Assembly: GCA_905182995.1 (NCBI GenBank)
Contig: CAJJDP010000060.1
Coordinates: forward strand, 424,966-488,965
Direction of reading: 5' to 3'
Source: Paramecium octaurelia
Taxonomy: Eukaryota > Ciliophora > Oligohymenophorea > Peniculida > Parameciidae
DNA: 64,000 nt
Shown here: positions 38,146 through 51,600 of the stretch, in pieces
Layout of the letters: each line of letters opens with the position of its first letter
How positions within the stretch are numbered: the stretch's first letter is position 1
Program-made: the position numbers and the translations under genes
The notes under the pieces: generated by a model
Told to the model about the DNA's origin: nothing
Databases searched by the model: none
The model's input: the letters and a program-made list of their open reading frames with translations, nothing else

Positions 38146-40282
38146 CTAAATTATTGAGAAAATCCATATTATGTTTATATTAATCAAAACTTATATTAAT
38201 TGAAGTGAAAAAAAGTAATTTATTTTATTTAAGTTTAACTAATTTATCATTTTATTGACTAAACATATGAGACAATTCCACTAAAGGCTCATAAAAGTTA
38301 TTGATAACCTCAATATTATTTATATGTAATCTGTAAAACTTCTCTAGAGATTAATTATAAATGTCTATCTTGAGTTATATCTATTTGTATGAATATTGTT
38401 TATTCTTTTATACATTCTTATTCCTAATTACTATAAAGAAAACATTCTTAGAATATTCAGTATTATGGCTAGGAATATAAAGACATATTGATTTTTGAGA
38501 AATTACTTTGGTTGAAGTTATTATTGATTATTTCTTTCATCAACAGATTGTTGAGGTATAAAATCAAAAATTGTTGTTTCTAAACATTTTGGCAATTAAA
38601 TATATTTAAAAGAAAGAGAATTATTCTAAGAAAGAATATTTTTTCTATAGATCGTTTCAATAATGAAAGATTTTAAAAACAAAAATACCGAATCATTTTT
38701 CATTTCAATTTTTTTTTCATAAAATGCAACTACTCCATCTTTGTTTACATTTCTGATCACTTATTTTAGAATTAATGCACATTAAATTCTTTTTTCTCTT
38801 ACTACATTTAATCCTTTTATGTAAACCATTATGATTTAGATGATTTTTCTCAACCATTATGATACCAAAAATATTTTCTAATTTTCTTGCTTTGAAAAAT
38901 TTTAAAATTAAAGTCTTAGCTTTGTTTCTTAGTGATGAGAATATTGACAATTAGAAGATTAGGAGTTATTTTGCTTATTAGATATTATAAGGGAATATTA
39001 ACGAGTATGTATATGATCAAACATTTAATCAATCATTTTAGATCATTAGCCAACATCATTAGGAAAGAGATGTAATATTTATTTTCTACCACTCTAAGTT
39101 CATCCAACTAAAATTTTACAACAAATTCTAAAAGTGATTTCCTAAATATTTATCCTCATTTTGCAGTCTAATCCTATAGAAAAAATCTGCAATTGTGGAA
39201 CTCTCATATGAAGAAATGCTATAATTATCATTATATTCACAAATTCTTTATCAAATTAAGCAGGATATATTTAAAAAGGCATTTTTGTGTATTTGATCCA
39301 TTTTATTTCATAATTTAAATTTTAACATATTATATATTTTCATCCATGCATTTTTAAAAAATAGCTTTATAATAAACACAATTAAACATTCTCTCTTATT
39401 TGATTAAAAAAAGAGATCTATTTTTATTAATTTGGTCGATAAATCTCAATAGAAATTTTTTGTTTATAATGTAAATTTTAGAATTTAATAAATTTTTCTA
39501 CTAAAACTTTAAAATTAGAACTCATCGATTTCAAAACTAAAATAATTGCATCAAAGCAAATTTTTTCTTGGTTTTAAGATTTAATCAATAAATAAATTTA
39601 TTCTCAAATTTTTACCTCAATATTTTTAAATTTTTTGATTGTTTTTTGCAATTTCTATAAAATTTCTTCGTTTTTTTCTTAAATTTTGTTAAAAATTAGT
39701 GTTGGATGGTTTATTCTTAATTAATGCCATTATATTTGTGATTGAATTATATAACTTCTTGATTAGAAAAGATGTATAAAAAATAAATAAATATAAAATT
39801 ATATTTCGATATCAACTTGAAAATGAGGAGAAAAAGAAGATTTACTCATTAAAATATTTTAAGCAATCTATCATTACAACAACAAGCTTTTTATAAGGAG
39901 ATAAAAATATGCTTATTCTATGTCCTTTATTATAAATTTCAGAATATTAATATATTATAAATAATATAAACAAAAATATGCTTTGAAATCATAATGAGTT
40001 TTAATATCTAATTTAATCTTAAGAAGGCTATTTATTCTATTTTATTATATAGTTGAACTACCCGAAACACATCAATATTGATTTTATAGATAATTCTAAT
40101 TGAATTTAGATATTTGAAAAGGTGAAGAGTCATATGCAGAATAATATTAAAAGCCTTACTACAAATTACATTTAATATTAATGCAAAAAGAAAACATAAT
40201 TTATTAAACTTCCTATTTGGATGAATAAAATACTTTATAAGTAAAAAAATATAGAATGACTATTTGTAATTTTTGATAATAT
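38146..40282. other. Gene-poor AT-rich region
   Basis: About 2.1 kb with no convincing gene on either strand. Short open frames occur (for example 38717-38950 minus) but without homology or codon bias. No repeat or RNA motif noticed. Confidence 0.45.
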
Positions 40283-41885
40283 TCATTGATTCAATTACTT
40301 CCTGCAAAATTCTAATTTAATAATTTGAGAATACCTTTTTGATTTATTGTATATTGATCATTCGGATGAATCATTAATGATTTAACATAATAAATCAGAG
40401 CTTTCTTATATTGTTATTAATCTCTTAAACAATCTCCTAAAATTTCAGATGATTCGATACCTTTTTATTAAAGAGAAAATGTATGTTAAGGATTGATGAG
40501 GAGTGCTTAATCCAATACTTATAAAGACTCATTATATTTTTTCAACATTTTTAAACACGCTCCTATTAAAGAATTAATCATATACCTTTCTGGCCTAAAG
40601 AATTAACATGCTTAGGGTCAATAACTAATGCTTTATCCAGCCAACATATTGCATCCTCATATTTATTTATTTTTCGTAAACAAACACCTATAAATATACT
40701 TATGACTCAAATTACCTTTTCCACTTAAGGAAATGACATGTTTAGGGTCAATAGTTAGTGTTCTATCCAGCAAACTGATTGCATCGTCATATTTCTTTAA
40801 TAATCTTAAACATTAGGCTATAATTTTAATTATGACTCAATCTACCCTTTTCAAATAAGGAATTAATATGCTTAGGATCAATAGCTATTGCTTTATCCAG
40901 CCAACTGATTGAATCCTCGTATTTGTTTATTTTTCGTAAACATTAACCTATTAATTTAGAAATAACTCAATCTACCCTTTTCAAATAAAGAATTAACATG
41001 CTTAGGATCAATAGCTAATGCTTAATCCACCAGGCTGATTGCATCTTCGTATTTATTTAACAATCTTAAACATACACCTATTGAATTAATGACTCAATTT
41101 ACCTTTGTCACTTAAAGAATTAAGATGCTTAGGATGAATAGCTAATGCTTTATCCAGCCATATGATTGCATCCTCAGTTTTATTTAAAAATCTTAAACAT
41201 GCACCTATTGATATCTATTATTTTAACCTTTGCACCATAAAGGTTCATAATTATTTGGATTTTCTTGGATTGACAGATCAAAAATATCTATTGCTTCAGC
41301 AAATTTATCTTTATAATATAAATCATAACCTAAAAATAATATTAATGAATTACCCTTATCATAGAACTCCTTAGATAATTTTATAGAATAATCATCAATC
41401 TAATAATAATTAAATGATGATAATTATAATTATTGATATAAATTATTAAATGTATGAGTTAATTTCTTCGTCTAATCTGAAATGATGGTTGTAATTGATT
41501 ATTTATATTCTACTAATTTGATGGTTGAATTCAAATAGTCATGTATTTACTAAGAGTTTAAATTTATTATTCTTTCTTATTGTAATGAATATTTTTATCT
41601 AATTCCCCTTTTTAATTAAGAAAATGATTGATTGAGACTTTCTAATAATTTATTAAGATCATCAAGCAAATTATCACATTATTAACTTTTCATTTCTATA
41701 AATCCGATGAAACTATTGAGTTTTTCAACATCATCTAAATGATCAAGATGGATTCTTCCCTTCTTAATACATTTAAAACAATTTAATCTAAACTCACTAC
41801 AAAATTAATTGTAACAAATCGTCTCTATCTCGTCCTGATGACCATCTTCTTAACACTTTAACTTGATATCTAATTATTAAATCAT
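40283..41885 (-). CDS. B-box-like/TPR repeat protein with one intron per repeat
   Basis: About 458 residues. N-terminus: a Cys/His-rich segment (CQEDGH, then CYNQFC, then LNCFKC, then HLDH) resembling a B-box-type finger found in many ciliate proteins, then helices. From about 41330 to 40330 come seven to eight 34-residue TPR-like units of the form GxCLRxxNKYEDAIxxLDKAL followed by IDPKHVNSL. Nine TAG-ended introns of 23-28 nt are inferred; within the repeats they sit at the same place, splitting the Gly codon before the unit, so the genomic period is about 130 bp (102 coding + 28 intron). The exon sum keeps the frame exactly. Start ATG 41883-41885; stop TGA 40283-40285. TPRs mediate protein binding; the partner is unknown. 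Confidence 0.85.
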
Positions 41886-42667
41886 TTTTATTATATCTAA
41901 TGTATATATATATTTTCTTACTTCAATCATCTTATTTCTATTAAAACTCAATTTTTTAGAATATTTTAATTGAAATTAAAATCACAATTAAGGACAATGT
42001 TATTTGCAGATAAATAGAATAAATATTTCTAACGATTGAATAGTTTTAGAAATTTTAATTTAATTTTTTGAAACAAATTTGACAATATTTTCAAATTTCC
42101 TTTATAATTTAATATATTTTAGAATAATGATGACATTTCTCACAATAAAAACTCAATACTTGTGAATCTTTAATGAAGATAAAAATCATAATTAATTTTT
42201 TTTAAAACTTATCAAGAACCTTATTAATTTTCATTATTGAAATCTTTTAATCGAAGTGGTAAAATTCAATACTCTTTTGCTATTGCAAATCATGATCCAT
42301 TTCGCCTTTTTTTGTTTAAAAGGATTGCCCTCCAAAAATAATTCAACTGATTATTATAATATTATGAAATATTAGTAATCATCTTCATAATTTAGAGATA
42401 TTTGATCTCTTCCAATGGCATATGTTGGTAATTCTAATTCAATTAAGGTGCGGCCTTGATCTTATTTAATTAAAGGAAAGTATTTTTAGAGAGCAAACAT
42501 AGTATTAAAAAATTATCATTCGTGAAATTTATAATATGCATCAGCCTTTAGATGTGCAAGCATACATTGTATGTATGATTATTCTTTTCTCATCATTAAT
42601 ATTGCCTCTTACATTTAATACACTCAAAATTTTAACCTTGAAATTTTTTACTTATATATCAAATTTT
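41886..42667. other. AT-rich intergenic
   Basis: No coding frame seen. It contains the presumed promoter of the TPR gene. A short palindrome CATACATTGTATG lies near 42563. Confidence 0.4.
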
Positions 42668-42812
42668 TCAACTGGCATGTAAGTGTCCCTCTAAGATGCC
42701 AGTAAGAAGATCAGGGACAGGAAAATGTATAATTTTGATGCTTCCCTTTTGCGGATGAAAAAGGCGATCAAAATTATACATTTATCGTGTAATGATATCT
42801 TTTACGATAGTG
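42668..42812. ncRNA. Candidate structured RNA with an H-type pseudoknot
   Basis: Stem A: CTGGCAT (42672-42678) pairs with ATGCCAG (42696-42702). Stem B: TGTCCCT (42684-42690) pairs with AGGGACA (42713-42719). The two interleave, giving a classic pseudoknot. Next is a perfect 17-bp stem (42723-42739 with 42767-42783) whose loop adds CCTTTT/AAAAGG, then a smaller hairpin from ATCGT (42784-42788) to ACGAT (42804-42808). It is not tRNA, and I see no Sm site, C/D box pair or telomerase template. Strand is undetermined since all stems are DNA palindromes too. Confidence 0.42.
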
Positions 42813-43789
42813 GGGATGAAATATGTTGTTAAACATGAAACAAAATAATAAATTTAGTAAATTCAACATCCAAGATGCAAAAACTATGTGATTTTAAAAA
42901 AACTTAAATATATGAGGAATCACTCATAAAGTGAAATCGTTTAATCAATAATTTATTTAATTAAAAGCTTTGAGAAGTGGACAAATCTATGAAATAATTC
43001 ATTCAAGCTTCACAAAATGATCTCTTTGATTAAATAATTTCGGTGATTCATCGGCAACTGGAGGATGATGTTTGATGTTTTCTGATTATTTAGCATAATG
43101 GGAACATTTTCAAATTCTAAATCTTTGTTTTTTATAATGAGATTATTGTTTACATATCCCATATCTATTTTTTTATTATTAATTAACTATTCAGTGTAAC
43201 ATGGTTATCATCAGAAAAATTATCAATATTTATAAATAAATTAAGGGAAAATACAAAAAGAGTATAATCAATTCTTGGAGTTGATCTCTTTAATTTAATA
43301 GTGTTGCTTAAATATTTGCTGTTGAACAGGATTCTTGAAGTTTAAATATGCTGAGGTAATATGAAGTAGGTTATATTTAATTTCTATATCTTAGTGTTCG
43401 CTTTCCATTAATTGCTAATCAAAGCTTAGAGACTGAAGAGAACATTCTTCTGCAATGCCTTCAAATGTGGACACTTTTGCCATGTTATTGTTTTATTGAA
43501 TAGCCAAGGAATCCACATTATTGGAGACTGATAATCTATACTATCACTGTCTTTACAAATTATTTACTCTTGAGCGGCAACGGTTTTCTCATTTAAATTA
43601 ATTTGAGGTTCAATTAAAAATGGTTTAAAGTAAGAATGACGATTTACCTTCCAGTGGTCACACTACTTTGAAAATTGAGTTAGTGTGAGTTCGTTGGTTT
43701 TTGAGGTATTTCTTTTTGCAAATTTCATTCCTCATTTGGTCCTATCCAATATTTTAGAACTTGGAGTGGAATAACCTTCTCAGCCTTCC

Positions 43790-44135
43790 TATTTTCGTCT
43801 AGTTTATAAGGAATAGAACTTAAGCATTGAGTTTGGACACACGGAACACAAGTCTTCCAATAGAACACTTTCCTTTAACATGCCAATTTTGTCTAATCTT
43901 TGTACATCTGTTTTCTCGATGTTCATCCATTGTAGATGTTAAGTGGTTAAGTAGATGAGTACATACTCGAGGTCGTCTTTGGGTGTTTATTCGATGACTT
44001 GATGGGCTGAGATACAGGCATATCTATTGGTGCCGACATAGGATAAAACTTTCTTTTGTGGGTGTAAATTGAAATTCAAAATCGATTAAATAAATCTTAT
44101 CTGATTCATTCTCCATCTTAATCGGTACTTCCTTT
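43790..44135 (-). pseudogene. Casein kinase 1-like relic
   Basis: Reading the minus strand, KIYLIDF (as in the DFG region of CK1) is followed, after a one-base frame change, by YVGTNRYACISAHQ, DDLEYVLIYL and a downstream segment ending in LKFYSL. These match the CK1 activation segment and following helices. The catalytic HRD region, glycine loop and N-lobe are absent, and the DFG glycine is replaced at the frameshift. So it is a truncated, inactive fragment. Confidence 0.72.
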
Positions 44136-46329
44136 TTTTTTGATGTTCTTGCCGTAAAAAACTATTCCGTATTGATTGTCGTAATTTTACAGAGTGTATC
44201 ACAAATTGAAGTCAAATGCACCAGTATATGTGAATTTGTATATTAATGCAAATTGGCTATAACTGCAAGGGTAAACTTAAGGTTCTATCTTTATATCATC
44301 GGTAATTTCTAAGAATAGAACGTTGGTTAGGTTATATTCGATAAGTCAATCTCCTTTTAAAGTCACTTGTAAGGACTTACTGATCCCATTTTGATGGTCA
44401 AACGTTTGATTAATCCTGAATATTTGGTCAGTTGTTTTGGTGACCATAGCATTAATGTTTGAGACACATCCTCTAGAAAGACCATTAAAATCATAAAATG
44501 GAAGTTAGAGATGTCATTATTAATAATAACAATCAATTTGTGAGACCATCCAGACCTATGATATCTAATTGGATCGAGTCATCTATGCCATTCAATGCGA
44601 GGATTGGATATATTGTGAATGACTATTATTCAATTTGTTATTATAAAATATCACCGAAAAGGCTTTGCCGCAGAAACTGGTTCTGGGGATAATAGAATCA
44701 TTAGCACATCGAATTATAGTGAGATGCAGAAGGTTAGAGTTGCTCCTAATTATATAAAGAATATTATGGTATTTTAAAATCTCAATTTTCTATTCTTCTC
44801 AGAAAATTACATCATCCGCATACAGGAATACAGGCAAATTGATTATAATACATCTCTCTAGTCGTAGGTTATAACATACGAAATGAGTGCATTCATTTCA
44901 AATTAAATAATCGTAGGCGATATATGGTGATGTACATTTACTTAAAATGTTTACATTTAAATAAAATTCAATCTATCACAAGAATGGTTGTAATTTACGT
45001 TGGTATAAACCATGTAAACTCCATATGTTCATCGGTAAATTAAATTGAACAATTAGCGCAACTAACTCCAACAAGGGAGACATCACCCCTCTCAAGGTTT
45101 AACAACTATTCAAAATCAAATTTCATTCAGGAGTATATTGTTCAGATCAAAAGGAATAAACTTTTAATTTGAATCCTCATTCACAGGAGAGTATCCTCAA
45201 AAGCATTTTAAAATTAGCGGATGTTGAGGATATTAATGAGATACTTATTTTATATTAGGAAGCACTTCAACTGTATATTATTCGAAGATAGGAATGGATA
45301 CAACACATATCTCAATGATTCTGGCATATAAAACATTCTTTAGGAGACATCCATATTTGAGGAAGGACAGCAACTTTCAGTAGTATTACCCTACAAGCTA
45401 AAAAAGAATTATTGTTTATGTAATGGTTGCATGTTGCTAAGAGAAACATAATTACCTTTGGTAAAATCACCTCAATCTATTTAAACAATTTTAATTGCAT
45501 TTTCCATATATTCACATGGAATTACGTTTGAGGCATAGTCAAAAATAGAAATATGTGCATCGTACAAAAATTGTAGTTTTTAGGCGGAGATATGTTATAA
45601 TGCATCTAAATGGGAGGAAGAATTTGATATATCATAAAAATTTAATAAAACGAGTGTTAAAAGTTCTCTGAGAGTATAGTAATATATTTCAAGGATTGCA
45701 CAATAATAATCATCATTACTAAGTTGAATTAAGATGCTCTTAAGACATAGTAATTAGAATTCCATTATTGCAAATGAACCAAAAAAAAGGTAAAAAGTTG
45801 CTAGGGAAGGAGATGAGCTTTAGAAGCATGAAAACAGATGGACACCAGAGAAGCCAAAGAAGCAAGTTAATTATGTATTATTATCATCTGATAGGCCAAT
45901 ACTTACAAGTAAGAAAAGACTCCTACATTATACTATATTTCAAGCAGGTTTCTAGTATGCATATATGAGAGATGTGGTAAAATATTATTCATTATGCAAT
46001 ACACTAATGGAGAGTTGCCTCTCCTATGTAGTAACCTAATAATTCACTTTACATACAATATAATATTGAAGGAGTATATGAATTATGCGTTCCTTCTTAT
46101 CTATTGTAAAAACTTATTCAACTAATTTAGTATAATTCACAGTCTAAGCGAACTTAGGAGCATTCACAAACTAATAATTGTAAAGATTTTTTTTCCTATT
46201 AATAAACATTTATCTAACAATTCAGCAATTTGTAATTTGATGAGAATCTTATGAAAAGTTTTAAACCACTTACTTAATGTTATCATTTATCCTATCTATA
46301 ATCTCTTAAACCATTATGGAGTATATTAT
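44136..46329. other. Region with coding-like fragments on both strands
   Basis: Minus-strand frames near 44150-44480 read protein-like text (NLTNVLFLEITDD, YGIVFYGKN) with two in-frame TGAs. Plus-strand frames at 44498-44760 also read protein-like text (MISNWIESSMPFNARIGY, then STSNYSEMQKVRVAPNY) in two frames. None has a recognisable family or can be joined into a gene. Likely decayed genes. Confidence 0.35.
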
Positions 46330-47285
46330 AGTGATTCACATGTGGAAATCGTGAAACAATTATTTTTAGCATTTATTTTGGATAGAAATTCTCAGAAACC
46401 AGTCATTGTTGCTTCAATCCATGGAAGAATAGAAATCGAAGAAGTTGCTAAGATAGATCCAAACAGTATCATCGTATTACTAATTGATGTGAACACTGGA
46501 TTAACAAATCAAATTGCCAATAAAGTGATCGACACTTTGGAATTGTCAGCATTTAGATAATAAGCAATTGAATAATTGAAGAATCAATACAAGATGTTCA
46601 TTTACTTGATACTACTCAAGTTAAAATTGATCCATGCGTAATAGATCCAATTAATAAATTATTATTTTTTATTGATGCTAAGATCAATGTTGAAGACAAT
46701 GCTACATTCAGATAAAAGAAATTGGCTGTATTGAGAAAGACAACTGTTGCATCTGAATAAGTAGATTCTCATGAGGAATTGGCATTGGCAGCTAGATTGA
46801 AATATGTTGCCTTAGATGGAAATATTGGTTGCATGGTTAATGGAGCAGGATTAGCTCTGGCTAATATGGATATAATCAAATTTTATGGAGAAGACCCTTC
46901 CAATTTCTTAGATGTTAGAGGTGGTGCCAATGTTGAATAAGTCAATGCTGCATTCGAAATCTTGAGTACCCATTGCATAGTTGAGACCATCCTCATCAAT
47001 AACCTTGGAGATATCCTGAAATGCAACATTGTTGCTGAAAGGTATTATCAAAGCAGCTTAATTGGTTAATCTCGGGACGCCTTTAGTTGTTAGATTAACT
47101 GGAACCAACACTCAACAAGGTAAATATTATATTCATTTTTAGGAGCTAAAATGCTGGATGAATTAGCTAATTCATAAATCAAGGTATCAATTACAACAGC
47201 CACAGCTGTGGATGATACAGCTCAAAAATCTGTTAAAATTGCTACCACTCTTAATTAATTTTATCAGTTTACATTGGTATAATGA
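46330..47285 (+). pseudogene. Succinyl-CoA synthetase beta-subunit pseudogene
   Basis: The enzyme forms succinate with ATP or GTP in mitochondria. This copy keeps FLAFILDRNSQKPVIVAS, DATKINVEDNATFRQ-like text (IDAKINVEDNATFRQ), [28 protein letters not shown] and TPLVVRLTGTN, plus a 23-nt intron near 47119. It is broken: a shift near 46600 splits KMFI from LDTTQVKID, and an extra base near 47039 splits INNLGDILKCNIVAE from GIIKAA. The first roughly 100 residues (N-terminal ATP-grasp part) are missing, and FGG reads as LGD. Stop TGA 47283-47285. Confidence 0.85.
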
Positions 47286-47394
47286 TAAAATGAAGTATCA
47301 AATCAAATTTGACGCTATATATGCAGATTGACTTTTTTAAGGATTCAAAATTTGAGTTACAGATTATTGTTAAGTTTTTAATTGAGTTTAAATA

Positions 47395-48085
47395 AATAAT
47401 CATCATTAATTATCAGAATATCTACTGATATCCATATTTTAGTTGACATCATACAAGAACTACTTGTATTGCTAATTATCAATACTTTTTTTATTTAATT
47501 TGTCAATTGTTAAAATCTAAACTCCAGTATTTAACACTGCAATCATCTTTTCCTCTGATTAGTTATAAAATTAGACCTAATAAACTGGGTCTTTATTTAG
47601 AGTTCCATGCAATTCCTTCCTTACTTTAATATTCCAAATAATTAACATACTTTTATCATCAATACTTCCAATTAATTGATGTCAAGTATAATTCTTTATA
47701 TGAGAAAATGAGAGATTGGATCAACACTTTAAATAATTCAACCTATGAATCATGCTTCTCTCCTTGAAATCTCAAATTAGTATATCAGCTCAGAACCCCA
47801 TATAAGTTTTCTACCTAGATGCTACATAATCTCCAGTTCTAGAAGCTATTATTACAGAGATCGAACTGTCGTGTCCCCTATTTTGATATATGATATCTGT
47901 AACATAAAAATGTTTATTGTCTTGTAATTATATGTCTATCTACTATAGTAGAATTTAATGGATAAAGAATATGTTTTGGACTATTACCTTATACCATACC
48001 TCATTGTCAGGATGCAAGACTAAACCTTGAGTTATTTTCCCTTTGAGTATATGAAATATACATACCAGTGAACCCCATCTTTGCC
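47395..48085 (-). pseudogene. WD40-repeat protein relic
   Basis: Minus-strand text includes LIGSIDDKSMLIIWNIK, a typical WD blade, followed by VYQVQFYNQSEEKMIAVLN, and an earlier blade piece near 48060. Several in-frame TGAs and frame shifts interrupt it (for example near 47790 and 47690), so it cannot encode a full propeller. The parent family is not identifiable. Confidence 0.55.
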
Positions 48086-48686
48086 TAAACCTAAAGCTCT
48101 GATTAAATAATATTATTTATTTTCAAATATCTTTGTTTACTAAAAAACAAACTGGATATTTTTATGTATAAATTTATCACTTATTTTGAATCAAACTCAC
48201 CATTCTTCCCCTGACTTATTCTCATAAATAAGTTTAAAATTAAATCTGTATTGTAATTTACTAAATTTTTCACTGCAAAAAACATATTACTATTATTTAA
48301 TTATCATTCGTAGTTAAGACACCCCTACATGAGAATTTATTGAAAAAATTGATATGAATCAACTTCTAATAAATAGGTAGAAAACTGGAAGGATATATTA
48401 AAAAAATTTGCAGAAGGAGATTCTGAAATATATAAGCATTCATATAATATAAATCAAATAATATATAGGAGCATTGGAAGTCAGTTATTTTAAGATTAGA
48501 TTATCTCTTATTAGTTAATTAGTAATAGTAAATAAGTTTAATCAAAAATTATAGCTATATTCTAAAAAGATTTGTTAAAAAGTACTACTGATTGAATTCG
48601 GATTTATATAATCAAATGTGTTTTTGATATATCATTATGTAAGTAAATAATTTTTCTTTAAATATTAATAATTTTTATATTTTAAA

Positions 48687-51600
48687 TCACTTGTATTTTT
48701 ATTCGAATCCAGATGATTATGTCTCCTTGATATGAGAGCTGAGGACTTTTTTATGACCTTCAAGTTGGGCTTTGGAAGCCTTCAACAGATATTATTTAAG
48801 TTTTTTAATCAAAAATTTCGATCTCTTTTTTCTTTAACTAGATTTTTGCAAATAATTATTTAATGTTAATGTTAAACAGGAATCTTATGAAATCTTATTC
48901 AAAATTAAATATAAATAATTTAATATTAAATTAGAATACTTGTTTGAGTAAACTTCCGATATGCTCTTGATAAATGCATAACAAAGCTTAATACAAAGAA
49001 GAGCAATAATTGTTTAAAGTGATATTGATGAAAATTAATTATTTTCTTGTTCAGCTACATATTTAGCAGCAGCTAGAAAAATTGTAATAGAGCAAATTTG
49101 TGCTGATGATAAATCTTTGTTATTGAAACTGGTGAGAATATAGGGTTTTTCGTTAAAAGCTAATAATTAATAGAAAAGCAAACATAACCCCAACAATGAT
49201 GCTTTCAGTAGAATATAAGTCTCAAAATATGTTAAGATTAAAATAATGATTGTCTTTTTAATTAACTTAATTTCTTCCCAAAAATAACTTCTGTTATTGT
49301 ATTCATTAATTAAATAACAAAAATGTTTTCTAATTTAAATGTTATCATGCTAATCTTTCTTAATGTACATCACAATAAAAAGGGAAAGAGGAATGATTAT
49401 ACTAAAAATGCATATTCCTGGAATTACAAAGGCAAAAATCCATATTAAATGCTCGCTAGTTCCAAAAAGAAGTGAAACATCGCCTTGTATATAACTCTAA
49501 CTCGAAACAGTTCTTTTTGAGATAATGGAAAAATACCTAAAATAATCTAAGTTCAATTACATTTTAACTAATCCACCATAATTAGAAACATATAGGTAGA
49601 GTAGTGTATTAGAAATAGTTTCGAAATTAAAATTGCTCAATCCAACCTACTTATACCAATTATAAATAAGATATCCTGATATTATTAGTATAAATTAGAA
49701 TATCATGAGTACAAGCATTGTAATAATTTTAGAGTAAATTAACTTTATTTATTGATTCTCTGATAAATAACAATCAAGATTATTAGTCATAGAGTAGGAT
49801 GTATTACTCGCTGTATCAACAAAAGTAAATGAAAATGAAAATTGAATATTGAATGTAAAGATAACAGAGAAAATCCATAAATAGTTTAATAACATTTTTA
49901 TTAAAAAACTCTAATGTCCTTAAGTTATGTCATTAAATTACCTTATTCTAAATTAAAAATAATTTTGCTAAACCTTTATTGTAGTTTTAAGCACTTGAAC
50001 AATTGATTTGACGATTCAATATTCCTTAAAGTTATAATAATTGATATAAACGACCTAAAATATGAAATTAAATTACCAAACTGATGCCGCTATAAATGGA
50101 ATTATACTGTCCTCAACGCCAAAACAAGATATACACTATGAATCCTATTAATTCTTTAAATATTTTCCTTCTCCTCTTATATTATAAATATCACATTCTT
50201 CGCATAATGCTCCAATATGTCCTAAATGACAAATTTAATTCCCATATCCCCAGCCGCCTTTACAAAACTTAAGGTTTTTAAAACATTACTCTATATAATC
50301 GGATACAAAATCAGGTCTCCAAAAGCCCCCTAATAATTCTATATTATTTTCAGTTATGTTTTTAAATTTTGTTTTATCAAATATTGAACACTTTGTTGCA
50401 TCGTATACTACAGAGTAAAATCCTTAACTTGATGAGCAAATTTAGCAACCAAAATTTACATAAAATTCTCCAAGCTAGCATTTCAAACTTTTAGCCTATA
50501 TAATGTAATTCAAAATTTTTTAATGTTACAATGATTTACAACTAATCTCAATTTATAATTATTTGTTTTCTTAATAATAAGGGTCAAAAATAAAGGAAAG
50601 GGAACCTAAATTAGAGTAATCATATTCTAGATCAAATTGCAAATTTTGTTGCTCTTCCAACTCATCCTCCTAAATCAAGCCTTCTTTATTTATAGTTTTT
50701 TTGGTTAGAGTGCATGTAGTACTGAGAAGGTTGGGAAGTTATTCATTTAAACTATTCTTTAAAATAAGAACAAAATTTTTAATATAAGAAATATATTGAA
50801 CTCTCGTGGGCAAATAAATTTGATATTAATCGATAACTTAGTTGCTTGGGATCATTAAATAATTTGTAATTAAAGGTTTTCCTTATTCAATAATACTATA
50901 AGGCTAGAGAGCTAAATGATGAATGAGTGTCTAATTAATGACTTACTTTTTAGATTGCATTTGTAAGTCGTTGATAAGCAAAGTCAAATGGTTAGGAGAT
51001 TCAATAAGATTATCTCCAAACTATTTTGCAACATTAAATAATAAATAAGATTCAATAAAATTTTGAAGGAGTATAGTTCCATCTTGGTTAAAATAAATTC
51101 CTCCTCCAACTAAGGCCTCGTTATTAGTAATAAGTGTTTATTTAATCTAAAAATCTGTATCCTTTAGTTATAAAAACAATCCTCCACCTGATTTGCTAGC
51201 ATAATTAGAAATTATTTTGCAATTTGCCATCTTTAATTTAACATTTTAAATTAGCATAGCACCTCCAAGACTACCCTTATTTTATATGAAATAAGAATCT
51301 TTGATTATAATAGTTGAATTAATAAAATTTGAGATCAAAAAGTATAAGCAACCATTTTCTTTAACACTATTTTAAAAACAAAATATATTATCTATTTTAA
51401 AAATTTTGAATTGTTCAGCTTCAAAAGTGATCATTCCATTAGAAAAATCTGATCCATCATTATTCCTTATTTCTATCTGTGAAAGCCTAAGGGAGTTTTG
51501 GTTAGAAATACTTTTAATGTATATCAGCTGATTTGATTGATTAGCGAATGATTATATCTAACTTAATATATTTGAATATATGGTTTAATCTGATATTGAG

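Noticed and set aside
42784-42812. U5 snRNA-like loop (CTTTTAC) in the terminal hairpin of the RNA candidate
   Set aside because: No Sm-binding site follows and the upstream structure does not fit U5.
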